Shown in pieces: positions 55,796-64,000 of a stretch of 64,000 nucleotides of DNA. The DNA comes from Peribacillus asahii (lineage in GTDB: Bacteria; Bacillota; Bacilli; Bacillales; DSM-1321), in NCBI RefSeq assembly GCF_004006295.1, contig NZ_CP026095.1, positions 4,183,501-4,247,500 on the forward strand. Direction: 5' to 3'. The stretch's first letter is position 1; each line of letters begins with the position of its first letter. A program made the translations under genes and the position numbers. The notes beneath the pieces are model-generated. The model ran no database searches. It saw only the letters and a program-made list of their open reading frames with translations, and was not told the DNA's origin.

Positions 55796-56464
55796 TTATC
55801 TTTTATCTAATTTTGATGTAATAAAGTCTCCAATCATTTGAATAATGAAGACAATTATTAAAATAATGATTGTTGCTACTAGTGTTACGTCATTTTGACT
55901 ACGTTGGAACCCTTCTAAATAAGCTAAATTTCCAAGTCCTCCAGCCCCAATTACTCCAGCCATTGCCGTATAACCGACTAAAGCAATTGATGTAACAGTA
56001 ATTCCGGAAATAAGGGCTGGCATAGATTCTGGAAGTAATACTTTCCATATAATTGTACTCGTTTTGGCTCCCATCGATCTTGCCGCTTCAATAACCCCTT
56101 TATCAATTTCACGAAGACCAATTTCAACCATTCGTGCATAAAACGGTGCAGCACCAATGATAAGTGCAGGTAATGCTGCATTTTCTCCAATCATCGTTCC
56201 GACAATCGCTTTCGTAAATGGAATCAATAACACAATTAAAATTAAGAACGGGATAGACCGAAAAATATTAACAAAAGCACTGATGATCCAATTGATGAAT
56301 CGGTTTTCCCATAAATTATCCTTCCCTGTTAGGAACAAAACTAGTCCAAGTATAATCCCTAAAAAGAAAGTGGCTGCAACAGAAATCGCCGTCATATATA
56401 ACGTTTCATTTGTTGCTTCAATCATCGTTTCCCAATTTATATTCGGCAATAATTCTTCAAGCAT
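55796..56464 (-). CDS. metP: Methionine ABC transporter permease MetP (MetI)
   Basis: 222 residues with five membrane helices. It has the cytoplasmic EAA loop EAARSMGAKTSTIIWKVLLPESMPALISG that contacts MetN. VGYTAMAGVIGAGGLGNLAYLEGFQRSQNDV is conserved in this family. It overlaps the end of metN by 8 bases, which suggests coupled translation. Confidence 0.93.
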   Translation of the reverse strand: MLEELLPNINWETMIEATNETLYMTAISVAATFFLGIILGLVLFLTGKDNLWENRFINWIISAFVNIFRSIPFLILIVLLIPFTKAIVGTMIGENAALPALIIGAAPFYARMVEIGLREIDKGVIEAARSMGAKTSTIIWKVLLPESMPALISGITVTSIALVGYTAMAGVIGAGGLGNLAYLEGFQRSQNDVTLVATIIILIIVFIIQMIGDFITSKLDKR

Positions 56465-57491
56465 GCGTCATCACCTCCACGCCTACTTGCTGCTCTTCTA
56501 TAAATTGAATAGCGCGAAGAATTTCTTCATGACTTCCATCAATATGAATAAATAGTGTTCCATAAGAGCCATTTCGTGTTTGTGAAATTTTCCCTTGGAC
56601 AATATTAATATCTAATTCAAAATTACGAACTAACTTTGTAATAAGCGGACTTTCTACATCTTCCCCAACGAAAGTAAGTTGAATGACTTTTCCTTTTGGG
56701 AAACGTTCTAGCAAATTCTCGATAGTTTCTTTTGTTTCCTCTGGCTCTGTTACTTGCTGAACAAAACGCTTTGTAATCGGAGCCGTTGGGTTTTTAAATA
56801 CTTCAAGGACTGGGCCTTGCTCAACAACTTGTCCACTTTCCATTACAGCGACACGATGGCAAATTTTACGAATGACGTGCATTTCATGTGTAATCAGTAC
56901 AATCGTTAACCCTAAACGCTGATTAATATCGACAAGTAAATCTAAAATGGAGTCCGTCGTCTGAGGATCTAAAGCTGAAGTCGCCTCATCACATAACAAC
57001 ACTTTCGGATTATTTGCAAGCGCTCGCGCAATGCCGACTCGTTGCTTTTGTCCACCGCTTAGTTGAGAAGGATAAGCTTTTTCACGACCCTCTAACCCAA
57101 CAAGCTTAATCAGTTCATTTACACGTTCTGCTCGTTTTTTAGCTGGAACACCCGCAATTTCAAGCGGAAAGGCAATATTTTCTTGAACTGTTCTTGACCA
57201 TAATAAATTAAAATGCTGGAAAATCATACTAATCTCTTGGCGTGCTTTGCGAAGCTCAGCACCTTTAATTTTAGAAATTTCCTTACCAGCTACAACAACC
57301 GAACCTTCTGTAGGAGTTTCTAGGCCATTTAACATTCGGATCAGGGTACTTTTCCCAGCCCCGCTATAGCCAATTATACCGAAAATTTCACTTTTGTTTA
57401 TCGTTAAATTCACATTATTAACCGCTTTAATGGTCTCATTTTTCGCAGTCCCTGAGCGGAAATACTTGTTGACTTTTGACAAAGAAATCAC
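56457..57491 (-). CDS. metN: Methionine ABC transporter ATPase MetN
   Basis: About 344 residues. Walker A is GYSGAGKST, the Q-loop region is ISMIFQHFNLL, the signature is LSGGQKQRVGIARAL and Walker B is VLLCDEATSALDP. The C-terminal NIL domain (VIQLTFVGEDVESPLITKLVRNF) binds methionine for feedback inhibition. The start is GTG at 57491, since GAGGTG lies 6 bases upstream; the frame reaches 57512. Transcription is under the S-box at 57654-57812. Confidence 0.94.
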   Translation of the reverse strand: MISLSKVNKYFRSGTAKNETIKAVNNVNLTINKSEIFGIIGYSGAGKSTLIRMLNGLETPTEGSVVVAGKEISKIKGAELRKARQEISMIFQHFNLLWSRTVQENIAFPLEIAGVPAKKRAERVNELIKLVGLEGREKAYPSQLSGGQKQRVGIARALANNPKVLLCDEATSALDPQTTDSILDLLVDINQRLGLTIVLITHEMHVIRKICHRVAVMESGQVVEQGPVLEVFKNPTAPITKRFVQQVTEPEETKETIENLLERFPKGKVIQLTFVGEDVESPLITKLVRNFELDINIVQGKISQTRNGSYGTLFIHIDGSHEEILRAIQFIEEQQVGVEVMTHA

Positions 57492-57653
57492 TGCACTCAC
57501 CTCTATATCCAATCAACGAACTATATCATTGAAGGTAGTTGCTTTAACGAGTTGTCACTCCCGACAATATAGAGACTGTTCATCCCGCTAAAATAGATAA
57601 AACCTATTAAGATAGTAAACTCTCCTATGTAGTGATTTATATACCCTTAATAG

Positions 57654-57812
57654 AAAAACCTCTCTACATGAGCAGAGAGGCAGGAAAAACTAATCCTTCC
57701 TCTCATCTTTCAAAGCGTAACACTTTGTGTGAATTGGCACCTTTTCAAAGCGAGTGCTTTGCCGGTTGCCGGGCTTCATCGGGCACAATCCCTCCACCGC
57801 TCTTGATAAGAG
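57654..57812 (-). promoter_or_regulatory. SAM-I riboswitch (S-box) with terminator upstream of metN
   Basis: Read on the minus strand it starts CTTATCAAGAGCGGTGGAGGG. It continues with GCCCGATGAAGCCCGGCAACC, GGTGCCAATTC and GAAAGATGAGAGG, the hallmarks of the S-box. It ends in a terminator hairpin CCTCTCTGC...GTAGAGAGG followed by T5 (57654-57680). S-adenosylmethionine binding should stop transcription into metNPQ. Confidence 0.95.
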
Positions 57813-57937
57813 TAACATCCTATATAATTAAATCGTACATAGATTAAGTTCATATATAATTATGTTTGTGATTTTATCACAGATATATAGGGAGTGCAAT
57901 TGTCTTAGAAAAGTCGATAATTTCCGACTATTCTGTT

Positions 57938-59242
57938 TTATTCAACTTCTTTCGCTGCCGCAGCTATCGCTTTTTCAATTGCTTGATTCAAATCATCAAT
58001 TAAATCTTCTACATTTTCAATGCCGACAGATAAACGAACTAAGTCTGCGCTTACGCCTGCTTTCAGTAAGTCAGCATCACTCAATTGTTGATGTGTTGTA
58101 CTAGCTGGATGGATAATTAAGCTCTTCGCATCTCCAACATTCGCAACATGTGACCATAGTTGAACGGAATTAATTAATGCCGCTCCAGCTTCTCGGCCAC
58201 CTTTAATACCAAATGTAATAATCGAACCTGCCCCTTTAGGCAAATATTTATCAGCTAATGCTTTATCCGAATGGTCTTCCTTACCTGGATATGAAATCCA
58301 CTCAACGGCCGGATGTTGTTCTAAATAGTCAATAATCACTTTTGTATTAGCAAGATGCTCTTTCATTCGTACATGTAATGTTTCAAGTCCTAATGTAAAT
58401 TGAAAGGCACTTTGTGCACTTAACGTTGCACCAATATCACGAAGCAATTGAACACGAGCTTTCACAATAAATGCAGCCTGTCCAAGTGCCTCGGCAAATA
58501 CTAAATGATCATAACTTGGATCTGGCTCCGTAAATCCAGGGAAGTTCGGTGAATTCCAATCAAACTTACCTCCATCTACAATAATTCCACCCATCGTTGT
58601 TCCATTTCCTAGTAACCATTTTGTTGCAGAATGCACAACAATATCTGCTCCAAATTCAATTGGTCGGCATAAGTACGGAGTCGCAAATGTATTATCAACA
58701 ATTAGTGGAATCCCTGCTTCATGTGCAATGTCAGCAAGTGCTTCAATATCTAATACATTTAGGCTTGGATTTCCAATTGTTTCTCCATAAATCGCCTTTG
58801 TTCTAGGTGTAATCGATTCTTTAAATTTCTCTAAATCATTTGGCTCAACAAACTTCACTTTGATTCCGTATTTAGGAAGTGTATTAGCAAATAAATTGTA
58901 TGTTCCGCCATAAATAGTGGAAGAAGAGATAATTTCATCGCCTGCACCAGCAATATTCAAAATCGCTAATGTAATAGCAGCCATTCCACTTGAGGTAGCC
59001 AAAGCACCTATTCCGCCTTCTAAAAGGGCCACTCGTTCTTCAAACACACTAACTGTTGGATTATGAAGTCTTGTATAAATATAGCCTGTTTCTTTTAATC
59101 CAAATAAATTAGCGGCATGCTCTGTATCTTTGAATAAGTAAGCATTGCTTTGATAAACTGGCAATGAACGTGCTCCTGTTTCATCAACTTGCAATCCCCC
59201 ATGAATACTTAATGTTTCAAAACGATAATTTTTATCTGCCAT
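57938..59242 (-). CDS. metY: O-acetylhomoserine sulfhydrylase (Cys/Met metabolism PLP enzyme)
   Basis: 434 residues. FETLSIHGGLQVDETGARSLPVYQSNAYLF opens it, RLHNPTVSVFEERVALLEGG follows, and the PLP lysine is in HSATKWLLGNGTTMGG. The about 430-residue length and the insert EPDPSYDHLVFAEALGQAAFIVKARVQLLRD fit OAH sulfhydrylase (MetY) rather than the 380-residue cystathionine enzymes. It makes homocysteine from O-acetylhomoserine and sulfide. It has its own S-box and is probably monocistronic. A substrate of O-succinylhomoserine cannot be excluded. Confidence 0.92.
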   Translation of the reverse strand: MADKNYRFETLSIHGGLQVDETGARSLPVYQSNAYLFKDTEHAANLFGLKETGYIYTRLHNPTVSVFEERVALLEGGIGALATSSGMAAITLAILNIAGAGDEIISSSTIYGGTYNLFANTLPKYGIKVKFVEPNDLEKFKESITPRTKAIYGETIGNPSLNVLDIEALADIAHEAGIPLIVDNTFATPYLCRPIEFGADIVVHSATKWLLGNGTTMGGIIVDGGKFDWNSPNFPGFTEPDPSYDHLVFAEALGQAAFIVKARVQLLRDIGATLSAQSAFQFTLGLETLHVRMKEHLANTKVIIDYLEQHPAVEWISYPGKEDHSDKALADKYLPKGAGSIITFGIKGGREAGAALINSVQLWSHVANVGDAKSLIIHPASTTHQQLSDADLLKAGVSADLVRLSVGIENVEDLIDDLNQAIEKAIAAAAKEVE

Positions 59243-59306
59243 TTTTTATTCTCCCCTTCTTCTTTTACTACGGCTCTTTATGTTTCTACGAAGGAGCTAC
59301 CAAAAA

Positions 59307-59445
59307 ACAAAAACCCCTTCCTAAGAAGAGGTTATATACTCTCCTTATCTTTCAGAGCCAATACTCTGCTGGAATTAGCACCGTGTAGATTATACCGGTT
59401 GCCGGGCTTCGTCGGGCCAGTCCCTCCACCTCTCTCGATAAGTAT
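59307..59445 (-). promoter_or_regulatory. SAM-I riboswitch (S-box) with terminator upstream of metY
   Basis: On the minus strand: CTTATCGAGAGAGGTGGAGGG, GGCCCGACGAAGCCCGGCAACC, CGGTGCTAATTCC, and CTGAAAGATAAGGAGAG. The expression platform is AACCTCTTC...GAAGGGGTTTTTG (59309-59334). Confidence 0.95.
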
Positions 59446-59527
59446 TATTCGATTGTCGTGTAAAATTCACTACAGTCAATTTACCACTTTTAATAATCGT
59501 CCGTCAATAGATATTGATAGACTATTT

Positions 59528-59842
59528 TTAATTATCCAAAAATTCTTTAAGAGTCGTATATAAATAAGGAACAGATTGAAAGGCATAAATCTTCTGAATC
59601 AGTTTCCCCTCTTTATATAGTAATAAACATGGTACGCTCTCTATTTCACAATGCTTCGCAATACTAGGAAAAAAATTCATATTCATCTTTCCAATCGTTA
59701 ATTGCGGAACAAGCTCTAATGCAACAGTGAGCATTTTAGAAGCAACCTGACATGTTCCACACATCGGCGTATATGCATATACACAAAAAGTGTCACCTTG
59801 CCTAGCAGCTGCTTGTACATCCGTTTCTGTCCAATCTTGCAT
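59528..59842 (-). CDS. yusE: YusE-like thioredoxin-like protein
   Basis: 104 residues. The active-site pair is in YAYTPMCGTCQVASKML (CGTC), and the cis-Pro is in IESVPCLLLYKEGK. The thioredoxin fold is otherwise complete. It may be a thiol-disulfide reductase in the cytoplasm; partners are unknown. It follows yusF by three bases, so the two are co-transcribed. Confidence 0.87.
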   Translation of the reverse strand: MQDWTETDVQAAARQGDTFCVYAYTPMCGTCQVASKMLTVALELVPQLTIGKMNMNFFPSIAKHCEIESVPCLLLYKEGKLIQKIYAFQSVPYLYTTLKEFLDN

Positions 59843-59845
59843 ATA

Positions 59846-60211
59846 CTATTCATTCACCCTTTGTTCTAAAAATTGTACTTTTACATCTATATTAGCAGCG
59901 AGTAAAACAGAAGCAAGATGATATAAAGGCGCACTCGCCACTTCCTTATACATTTTATTAATATACATATGCCTTGCCTCTGGTAATTCTCGCTTAAATT
60001 GTTTTCGAAGCTTTTCTCCTGATTGATCTGCATCAAAGAAAATATATACATCGCGGTCTTCAAATTCTTCTACGAACTCGTCAAGCTTGACTTGTGAAAT
60101 CGTTCCATTTGTACAAACAACTTCAACTTCTTCATTTAATACAAGCTGAACTCTTTTCTTATCAGAACTTCCTTCGACAATGATTACTTTATCGGATTCT
60201 CTCCATTCCAC
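59846..60211 (-). CDS. yusF: YusF-like Toprim domain protein (RNase M5/primase-like)
   Basis: About 121 residues. The Toprim motifs are KVIIVEGSSDKKRV (catalytic Glu) and VYIFFDADQSGEKLRKQF (DxD). It is a short stand-alone Toprim protein similar in scale to RNase M5, though the substrate is unknown. GTG at 60211 is preferred because GGGGAGG is 9 bases upstream; the ATG at 60220 directly abuts that sequence, so the N-terminus is uncertain by a few residues. Confidence 0.83.
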   Translation of the reverse strand: MEWRESDKVIIVEGSSDKKRVQLVLNEEVEVVCTNGTISQVKLDEFVEEFEDRDVYIFFDADQSGEKLRKQFKRELPEARHMYINKMYKEVASAPLYHLASVLLAANIDVKVQFLEQRVNE

Positions 60212-60320
60212 GGTAATCATCCTCCCCACGAGTTATAATAGATGAGCTAAAAGTGTACGAAATATCTCTCTGAAACAAATAGTGTTCACACTATATATTT
60301 AACAAAACCTTCTTTTAAAA

Positions 60321-60352
60321 AAGAGAGCAGGCCAATATAAGCCTCCTCTCCT
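60321..60352 (-). terminator. Terminator of gcvH
   Basis: GAGAGCAGGC and GCCTCCTCTC form an imperfect stem just after the gcvH stop codon; A-runs upstream on the plus strand give a T-run on the minus strand. Confidence 0.65.
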
Positions 60353-60357
60353 TGTAA

Positions 60358-60741
60358 TTAACCTTCGTTTGTCATTTCCTCATATTGTTCAGCTGTCATC
60401 AATTGTTCGATTTCGCTGCTATCAGATGGTTCTATTACAATCATCCATGCTTTTTCATATGGTGATTCGTTTACATACTCTGGACTGTCGCTAAGTTCCT
60501 CGTTTACTTCAACTACTTTTCCGCTAACTGGTGCATATAATTCAGAAACCGTTTTTACAGATTCTACACTACCAAATGGCTCGTCTGCTTTTAATTCAGT
60601 TCCAACTTCAGGAAGCTCTACAAATACGATATCCCCTAATTCAGATTGAGCAAAGTGTGTAATACCAATGCGAGCGTTGCCGCCTTCTACTTTTACCCAC
60701 TCATGTTCTTCAGAGTAACGCAATTCTTTTGGTGTTGTCAT
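60358..60741 (-). CDS. gcvH: Glycine cleavage system H protein
   Basis: About 127 residues. The lipoyl lysine is Lys63 in [53 protein letters not shown] is the usual N-terminal half. It carries the aminomethyl group in glycine cleavage and is the entry point for lipoic acid relay in Bacillus. The ATG at 60741 has GGAGGG 7 bases upstream. gcvT and gcvP are not in the window. Confidence 0.95.
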   Translation of the reverse strand: MTTPKELRYSEEHEWVKVEGGNARIGITHFAQSELGDIVFVELPEVGTELKADEPFGSVESVKTVSELYAPVSGKVVEVNEELSDSPEYVNESPYEKAWMIVIEPSDSSEIEQLMTAEQYEEMTNEG

Positions 60742-60839
60742 TTTAATTCCCTCCATACTATGTATTAGTTAATCTTTTCTATTATAAGATAGATTATACA
60801 ATATGATTGTTTATAATAAAGATTTTCCAATAAAAATTC

Positions 60840-61196
60840 TTATTTCCATGTTTGTTCAAATTGATCTTCTTTAAATCCGACTGTTACTTTATCGCCATCT
60901 GTTACAATTGGTCGCTTCAATAACATCCCATCTGTCGCTAAAATATCAAGCAGCTCTGTTTCAGTAGCATCCTTTAGACGATCCTTTAAACCTAACTCAC
61001 GATATTTTTGCCCGCTTGTGTTAAAAAATTTCTTTAACTCAAGGCCACTTTTCTTATAAAGTGTTTCAATTGTAGCTCTAGAAGGAGGATTTTCGACAAT
61101 GTGGATTGTTTCATGTTGAAGTTGATGACTATCGAGCCATTTTTTCGCATTGCGACACGTGCCGCATTTTGGGTACCAATAAAATGTTAAGCTCAT
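60840..61196 (-). CDS. yusI: YusI-like Spx/ArsC-family protein
   Basis: 118 residues. CxxC near the N-terminus (YPKCGTCRNAKKWL), then RATIETLYKKSGLELKKFFNTSGQKYREL and DGMLLKRPIVTDGDKVTVGF. The RPI motif is that of the ArsC/Spx fold. It could be a thiol regulator or reductase. It does not have the RNA-polymerase-binding features I would expect of Spx proper. GGAGGTG precedes the ATG. Confidence 0.87.
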   Translation of the reverse strand: MSLTFYWYPKCGTCRNAKKWLDSHQLQHETIHIVENPPSRATIETLYKKSGLELKKFFNTSGQKYRELGLKDRLKDATETELLDILATDGMLLKRPIVTDGDKVTVGFKEDQFEQTWK

Positions 61197-61254
61197 TATT
61201 TCACCTCCTAGAGATAGAATAACTGTTTTTTCCTCTGTTTACAAACCTTTTACC

Positions 61255-61308
61255 TCTGTACAGTAAAAAAGAGAATACCTGTCATGATATTCTCTTCTTC
61301 TATTCACT
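61255..61308 (-). terminator. Terminator of the fad operon
   Basis: AAAAAAGAGAATA and TATTCTCTTCTT pair around a short loop just downstream of the fadE stop codon. Confidence 0.65.
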
Positions 61309-61317
61309 TAAGAGCGT

Positions 61318-63102
61318 TTACACCACATATTTCTCTGCTTCGATTAGTTTAACGGAAGCCTCGCGTTTCTTCGCAATAACATTCGTTGGGGTGTGACGAG
61401 TCAATTTACGAAGAGAAGCAAGGAAAATTCGCAGTGTGTCTCCTGTTTCGACTGCAATTAGTGTTTCTTTTGCATGCTGTTCGATTTGATTAAAGGCTTC
61501 TTGCACAAAGATTTGTGTGTACAGCAACTTTTGTTGACTCTTTTCTATCCCTGTTTTAGCAATGGCTTTTTCTGTACGAAGAATGACAGACTCTGCTGCA
61601 TAAGCAAGCGAGGCAATGTCCGCAATATTGACGAGCAGCTCTTGCTCTTGCTCAAGCTTTGTACCGAATTTTTGAGCCGCTAATCCTGCTGCTAAAATAC
61701 CCATTTTCTTTGCATTTCGCACCAAGGCTTTTTCTTGCGCTAATGGTTCATCACCAATTTCTTCTGGCATGAGCATCATAAGCTCTTCTTGCAAGCTTTG
61801 TGCTTTTTGAAGAAGCGGCAACTCGCCTTTTAACGCCTTTTTCAAAAATGTACCAGGTACAATCAAGCGATTAATTTCGTTTGTTCCTTCAAAAATACGG
61901 TTAATGCGCGAATCACGATACGCCCTTTCGATTGGATATTCTTGCATAAATCCATAACCGCCATGTAGTTGAACCCCTTCATCCACCACATAATCTAATA
62001 CTTCCGATGCAAAGAATTTATTCATCGAGCATTCAATTGCATATTCTGCAATAGAATCTGCTACAGCTTTACCATCCTTTATTTGTTCATCTGTAAGCTG
62101 CCCCATTCGCTGTTCAAACAATCCAACTGTACGATATACAGAGCTTTCAGCTGCATAGATTTTAGAAGCCATTGTTGAAAGCTTTTCTTTCGTTAAATTA
62201 AAAGAAGAAAGACGAGTCTTAAATTGCTGACGTTGATTTGTATACGCAACTGTCGTTTCAAAGGCTGACTTCGCTCCGCCTACCACGCCTACCCCTAATT
62301 TATAACGGCCAATATTCAAAATATTAAAGGCAATGACGTGTCCTCTGCCAATTTCGCCAAGTAGATTTTCCACCGGAACTTGTGCATCTTCTAAAATTAA
62401 TGTACGAGTAGACGAGCTTTTAATCCCCATTTTCTTTTCTTCCACACCCGTGGATACGCCCGGATAATTACGTTCTACAATGAAAGCCGTAAATTTCTCA
62501 CCATCAATTTTAGCATAGACAACGAATACATCAGCAAAGCCCGCATTGGTAATCCATTGCTTCTCGCCATTCAAAATATAGTGGGTACCTTCCGCATTCA
62601 ACTTTGCCGTCGTTTTTGCTCCAAGTGCATCCGATCCTGAACTTGGCTCTGTTAAAGCATAAGCAGCCAGCTTCTCACCTGTAGCAAGCAGTGGAAGATA
62701 TTTTTGTTTTTGCTCTTCATTCCCGAATAAAACAATTGGTAAAGAACCAATACCAACATGTGCACCATGAGAAATACCAAAACCACCCGCTGGTGCTAGC
62801 TTCTCAGCGATTAAAGCCGAGCTGATTTTATCAAGCCCTAATCCACCGTACTCTTCCGGAACATCAGCCCCTAGTAATCCAAGCTCACCTGCTTGCTTTA
62901 ATAGTTTTACAGAGCGTTCGAATTCATGATTCTCTAAGTGTTCTACTTGTGGGAGCACTTCATTGACTAAAAAGTCTTCCGTTGTTTTTGCAATCATTAA
63001 TTGTTCATCGGTAAAGTCTTCCGGTGTAAATACACGCTCACAAGAAATTTCTTCAACTAAAAACCCGCCGCCTTTAATTAACTTTTCTATTTGATTAGAC
63101 AT
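61318..63102 (-). CDS. fadE: Acyl-CoA dehydrogenase FadE (YusJ)
   Basis: 594 residues. The acyl-CoA dehydrogenase core includes LGADVPEEYGGLGLDKISSALIAEKL, YALTEPSSGSDALGAKTTA (FAD and substrate binding), ITNAGFADVFVVYA, MGIKSSSTRTLILEDAQVP and YPIERAYRDSRINRIFEGTNEINRL with the catalytic Glu. A C-terminal about 170-residue extension makes it like very-long-chain enzymes. It carries out the first beta-oxidation step. It lies 47 bases after fadA in what is fadN-fadA-fadE in B. subtilis. Confidence 0.94.
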   Translation of the reverse strand: MSNQIEKLIKGGGFLVEEISCERVFTPEDFTDEQLMIAKTTEDFLVNEVLPQVEHLENHEFERSVKLLKQAGELGLLGADVPEEYGGLGLDKISSALIAEKLAPAGGFGISHGAHVGIGSLPIVLFGNEEQKQKYLPLLATGEKLAAYALTEPSSGSDALGAKTTAKLNAEGTHYILNGEKQWITNAGFADVFVVYAKIDGEKFTAFIVERNYPGVSTGVEEKKMGIKSSSTRTLILEDAQVPVENLLGEIGRGHVIAFNILNIGRYKLGVGVVGGAKSAFETTVAYTNQRQQFKTRLSSFNLTKEKLSTMASKIYAAESSVYRTVGLFEQRMGQLTDEQIKDGKAVADSIAEYAIECSMNKFFASEVLDYVVDEGVQLHGGYGFMQEYPIERAYRDSRINRIFEGTNEINRLIVPGTFLKKALKGELPLLQKAQSLQEELMMLMPEEIGDEPLAQEKALVRNAKKMGILAAGLAAQKFGTKLEQEQELLVNIADIASLAYAAESVILRTEKAIAKTGIEKSQQKLLYTQIFVQEAFNQIEQHAKETLIAVETGDTLRIFLASLRKLTRHTPTNVIAKKREASVKLIEAEKYVV

Positions 63103-63149
63103 CCGATTACCCCCTATTTAGTGATCCATCATTTACGGCTTCCACTTGA

Positions 63150-64000
63150 TTAAGCTAGTAATTCAAACACACCAGCAGCGCCCATACCGCCGCCAATACA
63201 CATCGTTACAATTCCAAATTGTTCATTGCGTCGTTTCATTTCATGAAGCAACGATAAAGTCAACTTCGCTCCTGAGCAGCCAAGCGGATGTCCTAGGGCA
63301 ATCGCTCCGCCATTCACATTTACAATCTCTTCATTTAATCCAAGCTCACGAATAATTTGAATTGATTGGGAAGCAAATGCTTCATTTATCTCAAACAAAC
63401 CGATATCTGATAATTCAAGGCCTGCTAATTTTAACGCTTTAGGAATGGCTGCGATTGGTCCGATTCCCATCACTTCAGGCGGAACACCTGCAACGGCAAA
63501 GGAACGGAACTTACCAATCGGCTTTAAACCTAGGGAGGTAGATTTCTCACGATCCATGACCATCACTGCTGCAGCACCATCACTTGTTTGTGACGCGTTC
63601 CCAGCGGTTACAGTTCCTGTCACTGAAAAGGCTGGGCGCAGCTTTCCTAGTACTTCAGCCGTTGTATTTGCTCGCACTCCTTCATCTTCCTTAAAGCGAA
63701 ATGACGTTTCTTTTAGTTTTAAATCCGGACCTACCGAACGAACCGTTACATCTACGGGCACAATTTCATCAACAAATTTACCTGCTGCAATCGCTTTAGC
63801 CGCTTTTTGATGACTTCGTACTGCAAATTCATCTTGATCTTTGCGGGAAATACCATACTTCTTCGCTACTTCCTCCGCGGTATGTCCCATCCCCATATAA
63901 TATTGTGGAGCCGTTTCCGCTAGCCTTGCGTTAGGACGCATAACATGGCCAGTCATCGGAACCATACTCATCGACTCCGCTCCGCCTGCAAGAATGGTAT
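63150..64000 (-). CDS. fadA: 3-ketoacyl-CoA thiolase FadA (YusK), N-terminus outside window
   Basis: The C-terminal 283 or so residues of a thiolase. The open frame continues upstream past 63971 as [18 protein letters not shown] to the window edge. The catalytic His is in [16 protein letters not shown] and the second Cys in [23 protein letters not shown] and [17 protein letters not shown] are also typical. The nucleophilic Cys near residue 90 lies outside. It performs the last step of beta-oxidation; probably preceded by fadN. Confidence 0.93.
   Translation of the reverse strand, partial: TILAGGAESMSMVPMTGHVMRPNARLAETAPQYYMGMGHTAEEVAKKYGISRKDQDEFAVRSHQKAAKAIAAGKFVDEIVPVDVTVRSVGPDLKLKETSFRFKEDEGVRANTTAEVLGKLRPAFSVTGTVTAGNASQTSDGAAAVMVMDREKSTSLGLKPIGKFRSFAVAGVPPEVMGIGPIAAIPKALKLAGLELSDIGLFEINEAFASQSIQIIRELGLNEEIVNVNGGAIALGHPLGCSGAKLTLSLLHEMKRRNEQFGIVTMCIGGGMGAAGVFELLA

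Overview
The window comes from a low-G+C, endospore-forming Bacillaceae chromosome. Evidence for sporulation includes kapB/kapD, a gerA-type germination operon, yutH, lytH, yunB and the YhcN/YlaJ lipoprotein. From memory, the gene order follows the Bacillus subtilis patB–kapB–kapD–pbpD–yufK, yuiE-yuiB, yumC, yutM–yuzB–yutJ–yuzD–yutI, thrBC-hom, yutH–yutC, lytH–yunF, suf, met, yusE–yusK arc. I cannot name the species. No tRNA, rRNA or CRISPR array was seen.

Layout. 1–7.5 kb: patB (cut by the window edge), yteA, ppiB, kapB, kapD, pbpD, yufK and a MenI-like thioesterase. 7.5–11.2 kb: a compact four-gene operon on the minus strand (GTP cyclohydrolase II, RibD, FAD monooxygenase, HAD phosphatase). 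It sits behind a near-consensus sigma-A promoter overlapped by a TetR-like palindrome and has no room for an FMN riboswitch. This is the best candidate for an undescribed pathway. 11.3–18.8 kb: pepA, a PAP2-like protein, a cobalamin-binding domain protein, yuiC, yuiB, a Nudix hydrolase and yumC. 18.8–23 kb: a gerKA-KC-KB-type operon that is richer in G+C than its surroundings. 23–26.6 kb: accessory DNA with small membrane proteins (one frameshifted) and a 1.6-kb mini-island. The island is bounded by a 22-bp direct repeat of the 3' end of yutM and carries a truncated tyrosine integrase, a GYRQ-repeat protein and a possible 37-residue peptide gene. 26.6–38.4 kb: yutM, a DUF2225 protein, yuzB, yutJ, yuzD, yutI, hom-thrC-thrB, an L,D-transpeptidase, yutH, yutG, yutF and yutE. 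38.4–48.7 kb: an EAL phosphodiesterase, small conserved genes, yutD, yutC, lytH, yunB, an HD-GYP phosphodiesterase, yunC, yunD, yunE and yunF. 49.2–54.4 kb: sufCDSUB. 54.9–59.5 kb: metNPQ and metY, each behind its own SAM-I (S-box) riboswitch. 59.5–64 kb: yusE, yusF, gcvH, yusI, fadE and fadA (cut by the window edge).

A second theme is a roughly 340-bp, hairpin-rich, non-coding repeat. Two full copies (15694–16038 and 48753–49088) lie in opposite orientation, and two internally deleted relics lie at 17116–17222 and 42911–42966. Its architecture suggests a non-autonomous IS200/IS605-like element, but I could not confirm this by search.

Functionally the window combines cell-wall and spore genes, Fe-S assembly (sufCDSUB with the A-type carrier YutM and the NifU-like YutI), threonine and methionine supply, and fatty-acid beta-oxidation. 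Starts were chosen by ribosome binding site position wherever the longest reading frame disagreed. Comparisons with B. subtilis and family names come from memory and reading, not from database searches.
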